64,000 bases of DNA, taken from the NCBI RefSeq assembly GCF_001718195.1, contig NZ_MCNV01000015.1, forward strand, positions 1 through 64,000, given 5' to 3'. Positions within the stretch are counted from its first letter, which is position 1; each line of letters begins with the position of its first letter. The translations under genes were made by a program, and so were the position numbers. Shown piece after piece: positions 25,167 through 33,091 of this stretch. The notes beneath the pieces are model-generated. The model was not told the origin of the DNA and ran no database searches. It saw only the letters and a list, made by a program, of their open reading frames with translations. Origin of the DNA: Paraburkholderia nodosa. GTDB lineage: Bacteria > Pseudomonadota > Gammaproteobacteria > Burkholderiales > Burkholderiaceae.

Positions 25167-26171
25167 GTGATCATCGACTCCCACGCCCACGTCGTCATGC
25201 CACCGCAAAGCTTCCGCTACATGGCGGAGCTCGTTGGCGGACGCGCCAACCCGTCGACCAACCCGAACATCCCGGACGAAGCGGTGCGCAAGCAGGCCGA
25301 GGAACTCGTGCGCAGCATGGACGCCGTCGGCACCGACGTTCAGTTCATCTCGCCGCGCCCCTACCTGCAAATGCATTCGGTGAAGCCGGCGCGCGTGACC
25401 GAGCTGTGGACGCGTCACTGCAACGACCTGATCAAGCGCTTCGTCGACATGTTCCCGGACCGCTTCCGTGGCGTGGCCGGCCTGCCGCAGTTCATGAACG
25501 AATCGCCCGCCGAAAAATGCGTGGCCGAACTGAAGCGCTGCGTGAATGAACTGGGCTTCGTCGGCACGCTGCTGAACCCCGATCCGACCGAAGGCGAGGG
25601 CCCCGCGCCGGCCGGCCTCGGCGATCCGTTCTGGTATCCGCTCTATGAAACGATGACGGCGCTCGACGTGCCCGCACTGATCCACTCGGCCGGCAGTTGC
25701 AGCCCGCGCGAGTCGTACACGCTGAAGTTCATCAACGAAGAAAACATCGCGGTCATTTCGCTGCTCGAATCGGACGTGTTCCAGAAGTTCCCGAACCTGA
25801 AGATCGTGGTGGGCCACGGCGGCGGCGCGATTCCCTACCAGATGGGCCGCTTCCGTTCGTGGGCCGTGCGCCGCAATCATCCACAGACTTTCGACGAACA
25901 ACTGCGCAAGCTCTACTTCGACACCTGCAACTACTCGAAAGATTCGATCGAGCTGCTGCTCAAGGTGGCCGGCACCGACAACGTGCTGTTCGGAACCGAA
26001 AAGCCGGGCACGGGCAGCGCGCGCGACCCGATCTCGGGCCGCGACTACGACGACATGAAGCCGGTGATCGAAAGCATCGAGTGGCTCACCGAGGAACAAC
26101 GCAGGAACGTGTTCGAGTGCAATTGCCAGCGCGTCTATCCGCGTGCGTTCCGCCACTATCAGGAGGCCTGA
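25167..26171 (+). CDS. Amidohydrolase-superfamily protein, 4-oxalomesaconate hydratase (LigJ)-like
   Basis: A 334-residue TIM-barrel metal enzyme. Its closest remembered relative is LigJ of the protocatechuate 4,5-cleavage pathway: shared stretches include CVNELGFVGTLLNPDP, FWYPLYETM, LDVPALIHSAGSC and KIVVGHGGGAIPYQMGRFR. Metal ligands are likely His6 and His8 (DSHAHV), the His of LIHSAGS and the His of VGHGGG, with a catalytic Glu in LFGTEKPG. LigJ adds water to 4-oxalomesaconate, giving 4-carboxy-4-hydroxy-2-oxoadipate, the CHA aldolase substrate. Decarboxylases of the ACMSD type share the fold, so a decarboxylase is the alternative. It starts 69 bases after ridA. Confidence 0.82.
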   Translation: MIIDSHAHVVMPPQSFRYMAELVGGRANPSTNPNIPDEAVRKQAEELVRSMDAVGTDVQFISPRPYLQMHSVKPARVTELWTRHCNDLIKRFVDMFPDRFRGVAGLPQFMNESPAEKCVAELKRCVNELGFVGTLLNPDPTEGEGPAPAGLGDPFWYPLYETMTALDVPALIHSAGSCSPRESYTLKFINEENIAVISLLESDVFQKFPNLKIVVGHGGGAIPYQMGRFRSWAVRRNHPQTFDEQLRKLYFDTCNYSKDSIELLLKVAGTDNVLFGTEKPGTGSARDPISGRDYDDMKPVIESIEWLTEEQRRNVFECNCQRVYPRAFRHYQEA

Positions 26172-26173
26172 AC

Positions 26174-27421
26174 ATGGCCATGACCGCTGAAGAAAACGAT
26201 CTGCTCACGCGCGTCGAAAACGGCGCGCCGATGGGCGAGATGATCCGCCAGCATTACTGGATCCCTGCCGTGCCGTCGGCGAAGCTCGAAGCGGATGGCG
26301 CGCCCGTGCTGGTTCGCCTGCTTGGCTCGAACTACGTGGCGTTTCGCGGCACCGACGGCAAGGCCGGCGTGATCGACGAGCTTTGCCCGCACCGCAAGAC
26401 CTCGATGATGATGGCGCGCAACGAGAATAACGGCTTGCGCTGCATTTTCCACGGCTGGAAGGTGAACGTGGAAGGCCAGGTGGTCGAAGCGCCGAACCAG
26501 GTCGGCGACCAGGCGCAGTTCTGCAAGCGCGTGAAGACGAGTCAGTACAGCGTGGAGGAGCGCGGCGGCATCGTCTGGATATGGCTCGGCAAGGGCGGCG
26601 AGAACGCCGGGCCGCCGCGCTTCCCCGACCTGCCGTTCACTCAGCTGCCCGCCGGGCAGCGCTCGGTCACCTGCGTCGAAGTGCCGACCAACTGGGTGCA
26701 GGGCGTCGAGGCGTCGATGGATTCGTCGCACGTGGGCGTGCTGCACGAATCGACCACGCAGATCACGGCTGGTGGCGGCAACGAACGCATGCACATGACG
26801 AAAGCGCTCGCGCCACGTCTCGAGTTCGAGGACCGGCCATACGGCTATCGCTACGCCGCGCTACGCGATTTGCCCGACGAAAAGGTCTATGCACGCGTCA
26901 ACAATTTCGTGATGCCGTGGTACGGCATCATCTGCGCGCCGGACTCGAACGGGCCGAGCACGGTGTTCTTCTCCACGCCCGTGGATGACGTCACGCACCG
27001 CGCCTGGTTCGTGCACTTCAACCCTACGCGCGAGCTCGGCATGACGGTGATGTCGGCTACGCCGGATGTGTGGAACTTCCCGCCGCTGCCACCGGGAACG
27101 CGCGAAACCGGCTTCGGGCAGAACCGCGACCTCATGAAGCGCGGCCACGCCACCGGCTTTCACCAGCACCTGGGGACCGAAGACTTCGCGATGTTCCTCG
27201 GCCAGGGCCCGATTGCGGACCGCACCACCGAGCAACTCTGCTCCGCCGACGGCGCCGTGCTGCGCGTGCGCGGGCTGCTGCTCAAGTCGGCACGCGAGTT
27301 CATGGCCGGCAAGACGCCCACGCTCGCCGACAACCCCGAACTCGACTACTCGCGCGCGATCTCGATCGGCGGCGTGCTGCCGGTCGGTTCGGACTGGCGT
27401 TCGCTGACCGATGCCACGTAA
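26174..27421 (+). CDS. Rieske non-haem iron oxygenase, phthalate-dioxygenase-like alpha subunit
   Basis: A 415-residue oxygenase with an excellent ribosome site (AGGAGG, 7 bases before ATG); it starts two bases after the previous stop. The Rieske [2Fe-2S] site is Cys71/His73 (CPHRKTS) and Cys90/His93 (CIFHGWK). The mononuclear iron site is in NWVQGVEASMDSSHVGVLHE, with the bridging Asp and two His. The type is that of phthalate 4,5-dioxygenase and vanillate/other O-demethylases, which work as one-component oxygenases with a PDR reductase. The reductase follows directly. It may hydroxylate or O-demethylate a ring to expose the diol for the LigB-type enzyme. Confidence 0.9.
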   Translation: MAMTAEENDLLTRVENGAPMGEMIRQHYWIPAVPSAKLEADGAPVLVRLLGSNYVAFRGTDGKAGVIDELCPHRKTSMMMARNENNGLRCIFHGWKVNVEGQVVEAPNQVGDQAQFCKRVKTSQYSVEERGGIVWIWLGKGGENAGPPRFPDLPFTQLPAGQRSVTCVEVPTNWVQGVEASMDSSHVGVLHESTTQITAGGGNERMHMTKALAPRLEFEDRPYGYRYAALRDLPDEKVYARVNNFVMPWYGIICAPDSNGPSTVFFSTPVDDVTHRAWFVHFNPTRELGMTVMSATPDVWNFPPLPPGTRETGFGQNRDLMKRGHATGFHQHLGTEDFAMFLGQGPIADRTTEQLCSADGAVLRVRGLLLKSAREFMAGKTPTLADNPELDYSRAISIGGVLPVGSDWRSLTDAT

Positions 27422-27479
27422 TCGTATGCAATCCTACGTAACCGACCGCATTACACCCGCATAACACCGTATCTCCGGA

Positions 27480-28475
27480 ATGATTTCGATGCTTGCTCCC
27501 CTGCTGCTCACGCTGCGCGTCGCGGCGATCGACACCCCGACTTCGCTCATCAAGTCGTATACGCTCGAAGCGGCCGACGGCGCGTCGCTGCCCGGCTTCG
27601 AGCCTGGCGCGCACCTTCAGGTCGAGATCCCGTCCCCGACGGGCGGCGTACCGCAGTGGCGTTCGTATTCGCTGATCCATCTCGATCCGTCCGTCGATCC
27701 TCGCGGTGGCGTTCCGGCCTACCGGCTCGGCATCCGCCGCGAGGACGAAGGCCGCGGCGGCTCGCGCCACATGCATGCGCTGGAAGTGGGCGCCACGCTC
27801 AACGTGCGCGCGCCGGTCAACCATTTCCGGCTCGCCGCGCCGCCGCGCGTGCTGCTCGTCGCGGGCGGAATCGGCATCACGCCGATCGTCTCGATGGCCA
27901 GCGCCCTCGCCGCACAGCAACGCGAATTCGAGCTGCATTTCAGCGGCCGCACGCGCGAGGCGCTGCCCTTCGTCGATGAACTCCGCGCGCTCGCGGGCAA
28001 AAGGCTCGTGCTGCACGCCGACGACAATCCGGCCACGCGCCTCTCGGTCGACGCGTTGCTCGACGGCGCTCAGGTGAACCAGCCGATCTACGTGTGCGGA
28101 CCGGCGGGCATGATCGAAGCGGTGCTTTCAGCGGCGCGCCAGCGCGGCTGGCATGAATGTGATCTGCACTACGAACTTTTTGCCGAGGCCGTGGCGCACG
28201 AAGGCGACGCCGCATTCGAAGTCGAACTGAAGTCATCGGGCAAATGCTTCACGGTGGCCGCCGACAAGTCTCTGCTCGATACGCTGATCGAAAACGGCGC
28301 CGACGTGATGTATGACTGCCGCGCCGGCTACTGCGGACTGTGCACGACCAAAGTGAGCAGCGGCGAGATCGAGCATCGCGACGTCTATCTCTCCGAGGCG
28401 GACAAGGCCAGCGGCAAGGTCATGCAGGTTTGCGTGTCGCGTTGCAAGAGCGGCCGCCTCATGCTCGACCTCTAA
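27480..28475 (+). CDS. Phthalate-dioxygenase-reductase-type (FMN, NAD, 2Fe-2S) reductase
   Basis: A 331-residue electron-transfer protein. The flavin domain has GAHLQVEIP and RSYSLIH; the pyridine-nucleotide domain has LLVAGGIGITPIVSM and YVCGPAGMIEAVLSA. The C-terminal plant-type ferredoxin has CRAGYCGLCTTKV and a fourth Cys in QVCVSRCKSG. This order (flavin, NAD, ferredoxin last) is that of PDR/VanB. It passes electrons from NADH to the Rieske oxygenase encoded 58 bases upstream. A second start at 27489 is equally possible. Confidence 0.92.
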   Translation: MISMLAPLLLTLRVAAIDTPTSLIKSYTLEAADGASLPGFEPGAHLQVEIPSPTGGVPQWRSYSLIHLDPSVDPRGGVPAYRLGIRREDEGRGGSRHMHALEVGATLNVRAPVNHFRLAAPPRVLLVAGGIGITPIVSMASALAAQQREFELHFSGRTREALPFVDELRALAGKRLVLHADDNPATRLSVDALLDGAQVNQPIYVCGPAGMIEAVLSAARQRGWHECDLHYELFAEAVAHEGDAAFEVELKSSGKCFTVAADKSLLDTLIENGADVMYDCRAGYCGLCTTKVSSGEIEHRDVYLSEADKASGKVMQVCVSRCKSGRLMLDL

Positions 28476-28506
28476 CACTTTCCACGCAATTCAAGCGGAA
28501 TCCAGA

Positions 28507-29310
28507 ATGAGCAAAATCCTGGTTACTTATGAACTCGACGGCCCGGTCGCCCTGATCGGCCTGAACCGCCCTGACAAGCGCAACGCGATCAACGAAGACG
28601 TGATCGCCCAACTGCGCGCCGCCGTCATGCGCGCGGGCGAAGAAGCCGACGTTGGCGTGCTGTTCGGGCACGGCGGCAATTTCAGCGCGGGTCTTGACCT
28701 GCGCGAAGCGCTTGCGCGCGCAACCGGTGAGACCGCGGCCCCGCGCAAGCGCCGCCGCCACTCATGGCACGAAGTGTTCGACATCATTGCGCGCGGACCG
28801 ATTCCTTTCGTCGCGGCGCTGCACGGCGCCGTGGTGGGTGGCGGCCTCGAGCTCGCGACGGCGGCCCACGTGCGCGTGGGCGACTCGACAGCGTTCTTCG
28901 GCCTGCCCGAAGGCCAGCGCGGCATCTTCGTGGGCGGCGGCGGCACGGTGCGCATTCAGCGCGTGATCGGCTACACGGTCATGGCCGACCTCATGCTCAC
29001 GGGGCGCCTGCTCTCGGCCGAAGAAGGCTTACGCGAGCACGTCATCACGTATCTCACGCCGCCGGGCGAAGCGCTCGCCAAGGCGAAGGAGCTGGCCGCG
29101 AAAATCGCCCAGAACGCGCCCGATACGAACTGGCGCATCACCAACCTGCTGCCGCGCGTGAACGATCTTTCGCACGAGGACGGCCTCTTCCTTGAATACA
29201 TGAGCTCGAATATGGCGCGCTCGCCCGAAACCGCGAAGCGCCTGCAGGCGTTCGTGGATGGCAAGGCGAAGCCGCTCGAGCGCCCCGACACCCGCAAGAC
29301 CACGGCATAA
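28507..29310 (+). CDS. Enoyl-CoA hydratase/isomerase with both catalytic Glu
   Basis: A 267-residue crotonase. The oxyanion loop is HGGNFSAGLDLREAL. HGAVVGGGLELATAAHVRVG carries the first catalytic Glu, and FGLPEGQRGIFVGGGG the second. It therefore should hydrate a 2,3-enoyl-CoA, the step after the paired acyl-CoA dehydrogenases. The C-terminal SNMARSPETAKRLQAFVDGK is family-typical. The gene is 31 bases after the reductase and 24 before the 3-hydroxyacyl-CoA dehydrogenase. Unlike the crotonase at 12351 it looks fully active. Confidence 0.9.
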   Translation: MSKILVTYELDGPVALIGLNRPDKRNAINEDVIAQLRAAVMRAGEEADVGVLFGHGGNFSAGLDLREALARATGETAAPRKRRRHSWHEVFDIIARGPIPFVAALHGAVVGGGLELATAAHVRVGDSTAFFGLPEGQRGIFVGGGGTVRIQRVIGYTVMADLMLTGRLLSAEEGLREHVITYLTPPGEALAKAKELAAKIAQNAPDTNWRITNLLPRVNDLSHEDGLFLEYMSSNMARSPETAKRLQAFVDGKAKPLERPDTRKTTA

Positions 29311-29334
29311 CGACAGCGTGAGGCGCAACGAATC

Positions 29335-30669
29335 ATGAATGCATCAAACGAACTGAATCCGCAGGAAGCGGTCGCGCGCGAAGCGGCGCTCGCGCACGTG
29401 AAGGCTGCCGAGAAGACAGCCGCGCAAATCCCGGTCGGCGACGCTGCGCCGCGCCCGGTCGCGCAGGCCGCCGTGATCGGCGCAGGCACGATGGGTGGCG
29501 GCATTGCGATGGCGCTGGCCGCCGCGGGCATCCCCGTGACGCTGATCGACGCGAACGAGGAAAGCCTCGCGCGCGGCCTCGCCCGCATTCGCGACAACTA
29601 CGAAAACAGCGTGAAGCGCGGCAAGCTCGACGCCGCCGTGCGCGACGAGCGTCTCGCGCGCATCACGGGCTCCCTCTCGATCGCCGACGTGAAGAACGCC
29701 GACATCGTGATCGAGGCCGTATTCGAAGACCTCGCGCTCAAGCAGGGCATCTTCCGCGAGCTGGACGTGCACGCGAAGCCGGGCGCCGTCCTCGCCACCA
29801 ACACCTCGGGCCTCGACATCGACGAGATCGCCGCCGTTACGAAGCGCCCCGCCGACGTGGTGGGCGCGCACTTCTTCAGCCCCGCGCACGTCATGCGCCT
29901 GCTCGAAGTCGTGCGCGCCGCGCAAACCGCCGACGACGTGATCGCCACGCTCATGGATCTGGGCCGCCGCATGGGCAAAGTGTCGGTGCTCTCGCGCATC
30001 TATCCGGGCTTTATCGGCAATGCGCTCTTTCGCAACTACAACCGCGAAGCGCACTTTCTTGTCGAAGACGGCGCGCTGCCGCACGAAGTGGATGCGGCGC
30101 TCAAGGCGTTCGGCTACGCGATGGGCATCTTCGCCGTGCACGACATGGCCGGCAACGACGTGGGCTACCAGACGCGCAAGGCGCAGATGGCGACACGTCC
30201 CACCGACCGCCGCTGGAACGATCTCATCATGAAGCTCGTGGAAATGGGCCGGCTCGGCCAGAAAAGCGGCAAGGGCTGGTATCGCTACGAGGCGGGCAGC
30301 CGCGAGCCGCAGCGCGACGAAGAACTGGAGCGCTTCATCGTAGAGGAATCGGAACGCATGGGCATTACCCGCCGCCCGATATCCGCCGGGGAAGTCGTCA
30401 AGCGCTGCGTGTACGGCATGATCAACGAAGGCGCGAGGCTGCTGGAACAGGGTATCGCGCTGCGTGCGAGCGACATCGACGTAGTTTACGTGACGGGCTA
30501 CGGCTTTCCCGCGCACCGCGGCGGCCCGATGTACTACGCAGACCAGATCGGCCTGGCGAACGTCTATCGCGACATCCAGCGGCTCCATGAGGAGTATGGT
30601 TACTGGTGGAAGCCCGCACCGCTCCTGGAAAAGCTCGCGGCGGAGAACGGCCGCTTCGGCGATCTGTGA
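29335..30669 (+). CDS. 3-hydroxyacyl-CoA dehydrogenase
   Basis: A 444-residue protein. The first 44 residues are an Ala-rich extension without a recognised domain. The NAD-binding domain starts at VIGAGTMGGGIAMALAAAG, followed by IEAVFEDLALKQ, LATNTSGLDIDEIA and GAHFFSPAHVMRLLEVV with the catalytic His. The C-terminal dehydrogenase domains show GFIGNALFRNYNREA, GFGYPAHRGGP-like (GYGFPAHRGGPMYYADQIG) and EYGYWWKPAPLL. This corresponds to the C-terminal half of FadB-type enzymes without the hydratase. It oxidises the 3-hydroxyacyl-CoA made by the preceding gene product, giving the 3-keto-CoA for the thiolase at 17933. Last gene of the rightward operon. Confidence 0.9.
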   Translation: MNASNELNPQEAVAREAALAHVKAAEKTAAQIPVGDAAPRPVAQAAVIGAGTMGGGIAMALAAAGIPVTLIDANEESLARGLARIRDNYENSVKRGKLDAAVRDERLARITGSLSIADVKNADIVIEAVFEDLALKQGIFRELDVHAKPGAVLATNTSGLDIDEIAAVTKRPADVVGAHFFSPAHVMRLLEVVRAAQTADDVIATLMDLGRRMGKVSVLSRIYPGFIGNALFRNYNREAHFLVEDGALPHEVDAALKAFGYAMGIFAVHDMAGNDVGYQTRKAQMATRPTDRRWNDLIMKLVEMGRLGQKSGKGWYRYEAGSREPQRDEELERFIVEESERMGITRRPISAGEVVKRCVYGMINEGARLLEQGIALRASDIDVVYVTGYGFPAHRGGPMYYADQIGLANVYRDIQRLHEEYGYWWKPAPLLEKLAAENGRFGDL

Positions 30670-30687
30670 CGCAACCGCTGTCCCGCA

Positions 30688-30713
30688 GCCGCCGCGCGTA
30701 CGCGCACGGCGGC
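30688..30713. terminator. GC-rich hairpin between convergent genes
   Basis: GCCGCCG (30688-30694) pairs with CGGCGGC (30707-30713), and an inner CGCG pairs with CGCG around TA. It lies between the 3-hydroxyacyl-CoA dehydrogenase stop and the convergent GntR stop. There is no U-tract on either strand, so termination is plausible but not proven. Confidence 0.45.
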
Positions 30714-30745
30714 CGCTACGGCACCCGGCCGAACGGGCCACGCTT

Positions 30746-31492
30746 TCACTCTTCGTGCTGCTCGGCGTCGAGCGACCCGGCCTCGGCCGAAGCCGTTTCG
30801 CGCGCGTGGCTCATCGGCGCGTCGTTGAAGAACTCGGCCGGCAAGGTGGCGAGGAACTCCGAGAAGCCCGCGTCGCCGCCCGGCGAATGCTGCGCCATGA
30901 CTTCCTCGGCGGTCGCCTCGTCGCCCGAAAGCAGCGCTTGCGCGAGGCGCTGGTGGTCGGCGATCACCTTCTCCCGGCGGCTCGGCGCCAGAAACAGCTT
31001 GGGGCGATAGCGTGAAATCAGGCGGCGGATCGCCCGGATCTGCTCGGCCAGGTAGTCGTTGTGGCAGGCCTGACAGATCACCTCGTGGAATTCGGCATTG
31101 CTGCGCGCAAAACGGCGGGCGTCGCTCTGGTTCAGCGCTTCCACGCCTTCGTCGATCGTGCGCTGCAGTTCCACGCGCTGCTCGTCGTTCATGCGGCGGG
31201 CGGCCAGGCGCGCCGAAACGGCTTCCAGCTCGTGCAGCAGTTCAAGCATGTTCCGCAGCTGCGGGACCGTCATCTTTGTCACGAACACGCCCTGGCGCGG
31301 CACGATCTGCACATACTGCTGCGCGGCAAGCTGCTGCAGCGCCTCGCGAATGGGCGTGCGCGACACATTGAAGCGCGCGGCGAGCGCGCGCTCGTCGAGC
31401 GCGGCGCCCGGCACGAGTTCGCCTCGCTCGATTTCCGATTCCAGGAGCGCCTTGATTTCGGCGGACCGGCTCAGTTTGGGTGGCAGACTCAT
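30746..31492 (-). CDS. GntR-family (FCD) transcriptional regulator, second copy
   Basis: A 248-residue regulator starting at MSLPPKLSRS. Winged helix: SAEIKALLESEIERGELVPG, ERALAARFNVSRTPIREALQ, YVQIVPRQGVFVTKM. FCD domain: LHELEAVSARLAARRM, AEFHEVICQACHNDYLAEQI and a C-terminal FSEFLATLPAEFF. It is strikingly like the regulator at 23938 (both end in a GFSEFLA-LP-FF segment), so they are paralogues flanking the rightward catabolic operon. A palindromic ATACC-GTCA-GGTAT site upstream suggests autoregulation. It may govern the adjacent porin and transporter genes. Confidence 0.88.
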   Translation of the reverse strand: MSLPPKLSRSAEIKALLESEIERGELVPGAALDERALAARFNVSRTPIREALQQLAAQQYVQIVPRQGVFVTKMTVPQLRNMLELLHELEAVSARLAARRMNDEQRVELQRTIDEGVEALNQSDARRFARSNAEFHEVICQACHNDYLAEQIRAIRRLISRYRPKLFLAPSRREKVIADHQRLAQALLSGDEATAEEVMAQHSPGGDAGFSEFLATLPAEFFNDAPMSHARETASAEAGSLDAEQHEE

Positions 31493-31565
31493 TGAATGGC
31501 TGACAGTGGGTTCGAAGGGCCATATCGGCGGCTTGCAACTGCCGATGGCGTTTAAAATCCATATG

Positions 31566-31584
31566 ATACCGTCAGGTATACCAA
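31566..31584. promoter_or_regulatory. Probable GntR/FCD operator
   Basis: ATACC (31566-31570) and GGTAT (31575-31579) form a perfect inverted repeat around GTCA, extended by ACCAA. The complement TTTGGTATACC contains TTGGTATA, which is also present at 23895-23902 in the divergent catabolic promoter. It lies 74 bases upstream of the second GntR gene. Confidence 0.5.
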
Positions 31585-31806
31585 ACGCCCAACTGTGTGT
31601 TACCCCAATGAAAAGGGAATGATCGAGTCGCCGGAGGGCATCCGTGCGCGCGGACAGCAACTCAATCCGCGCAAGAGAGTGGCATTCTCCTTACCCCGGC
31701 TTGGCGCCCCCAGGGCTTCGCGCGCGAATGCCCGCCAGGTCCATGAGGTCCCGGCGGGCATGTAGACAAACGGTTTGAACCGGCCGAACTGTCGAGTAGG
31801 ATTCCT

Positions 31807-31850
31807 TAAAAAAGCGCCGGCACCCGGAAACTCAATCCAGCTACCGGCGC
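31807..31850 (-). terminator. Rho-independent terminator of the porin gene
   Basis: On the minus strand GCGCCGG (31844-31850 complement) pairs with CCGGCGC (31814-31820 complement) over a long loop. It is followed by six U residues (A run at 31808-31813). It begins 12 bases after the porin stop. Confidence 0.65.
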
Positions 31851-31862
31851 GTCGCGAAACGA

Positions 31863-33011
31863 TTAGAAAGTGTGTCGAATACCGATCTGCATAGCCAGCT
31901 GGTTGGCCGTGGTCGATGCGAGGTTACCGTACAGCGAGCCGCCTGCTCCCGGAACCGAGTACGGCGTCGAAACGAGGAAGCTGTCCGCGAACTTCTGCCC
32001 CGCGAACGCATGCTGGAATACGCCGAACATGTAGACGTCGGTGCGTTTCGAAAGGTGATAGTCCACGCCGGCGCTGTAGAGGTCGTATTTGCCAAGGCGG
32101 TGCTGGTCTACATAAGTGAACCCGCCGCCCACCGTGAGCATCGGCGAGATCCTGTAGCTCGTGCCGACCTCGTAGGCGTTCACCGTGACGACACCACGCG
32201 GGCTCTTCGACGCATTCGTGTACGTGTACGTGTACAACCCATTGACCGACCACGCATCGTTCAGGTTCACCATGCCGCCAACGGCAACCGTGTAGATCGA
32301 CTCCGCGTCGAGCGCAACCTGCGCCATCGTGCCGACGCCGCGCGTTGCGTTGCCGCCGTCCGTCTTTGTGATCACGGCAGCCATCGAGTACGGTGCGTTG
32401 AACGTGCCGGTCGGGCTGTACTTGATGCCGCCGCTAATCACGCGCGGGTTACCGGTCGGCGTGCCGCCGAAAGCGCCTGCGATATTGCTGAAGCCATACA
32501 TCACGCCCGCGCCGAAGCCATGCCAGTTAGGCGTTTCGTAGCGCACCATGTTGCTCACCGGCTCGCCCGCGAGGCGGTCAATGTCGTAGGCGCCGTGGAA
32601 CGCATACGAAGGCGCGAACTGCGCGACGTTCGTGTAATAGGAGATGTAGTCGTAAATGAAGTCGTAATCGTAGCCGGCGATCAGCGTACCGAACCTGTCG
32701 CTCGACAGTCCCACGAAAGCGCGGCGTCCGAACAACGCGCCGCCGTGGCCCGCGGCGCCGGTGTTCAGCGAAAAGCCGTTCTCCAGCGTGAAGATCGCCT
32801 TCAGTCCGCCCCCCAGATCCTCCACGCCTTTCAAGCCCCAGCGCGACGCCTGGTTGATGCCGTCATCCATTTTCCAGAGCGAATGACCGCCCGCGTTGCT
32901 CACATAGGTGAGGCCATTGTCGATAATCCCGTACAGCGTCACGCTGCTTTGCGCGTGCGCGCCACCCGCCATCACGGCCGCTATCGCGCCCGCCAAAACC
33001 TTCTTCTTCAC
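31863..33011 (-). CDS. Outer-membrane porin, Burkholderiales general-porin family
   Basis: A 382-residue porin using a GTG start, chosen because AGGAG sits seven or eight bases upstream and the signal peptide KKKVLAGAIAAVMAGGAHA begins right after it. The mature N-terminus QSSVTLYGIIDNGLTYVSN is the first strand of a 16-strand trimeric porin. ASRWGLKGVEDLGGGLKAIF, GRRAFVGLSSDRFGTLIAGY and the final LAMQIGIRHTF with terminal Phe are typical. It allows small anionic or aromatic solutes across the outer membrane. Next to an MFS gene and the catabolic cluster, it probably serves uptake of the cluster substrate. Confidence 0.92.
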   Translation of the reverse strand: MKKKVLAGAIAAVMAGGAHAQSSVTLYGIIDNGLTYVSNAGGHSLWKMDDGINQASRWGLKGVEDLGGGLKAIFTLENGFSLNTGAAGHGGALFGRRAFVGLSSDRFGTLIAGYDYDFIYDYISYYTNVAQFAPSYAFHGAYDIDRLAGEPVSNMVRYETPNWHGFGAGVMYGFSNIAGAFGGTPTGNPRVISGGIKYSPTGTFNAPYSMAAVITKTDGGNATRGVGTMAQVALDAESIYTVAVGGMVNLNDAWSVNGLYTYTYTNASKSPRGVVTVNAYEVGTSYRISPMLTVGGGFTYVDQHRLGKYDLYSAGVDYHLSKRTDVYMFGVFQHAFAGQKFADSFLVSTPYSVPGAGGSLYGNLASTTANQLAMQIGIRHTF

Positions 33012-33091
33012 TTGACGATCTCCTGAAATTGCGGGCTTTTGCACCCGCTTTTATTGCTGGTGTATTCCCATCGGCTGGCGCCGGCTTCGAA

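Larger units (their letters stand above)
31493..31862. other. Intergenic region between GntR and porin genes
   Basis: This 370-base stretch holds the GntR promoter with its operator, a strong hairpin ATGCCCGCC (31728-31736) / GGCGGGCAT (31753-31761) of unknown role, and the porin terminator. No credible ORF was found. Confidence 0.6.
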
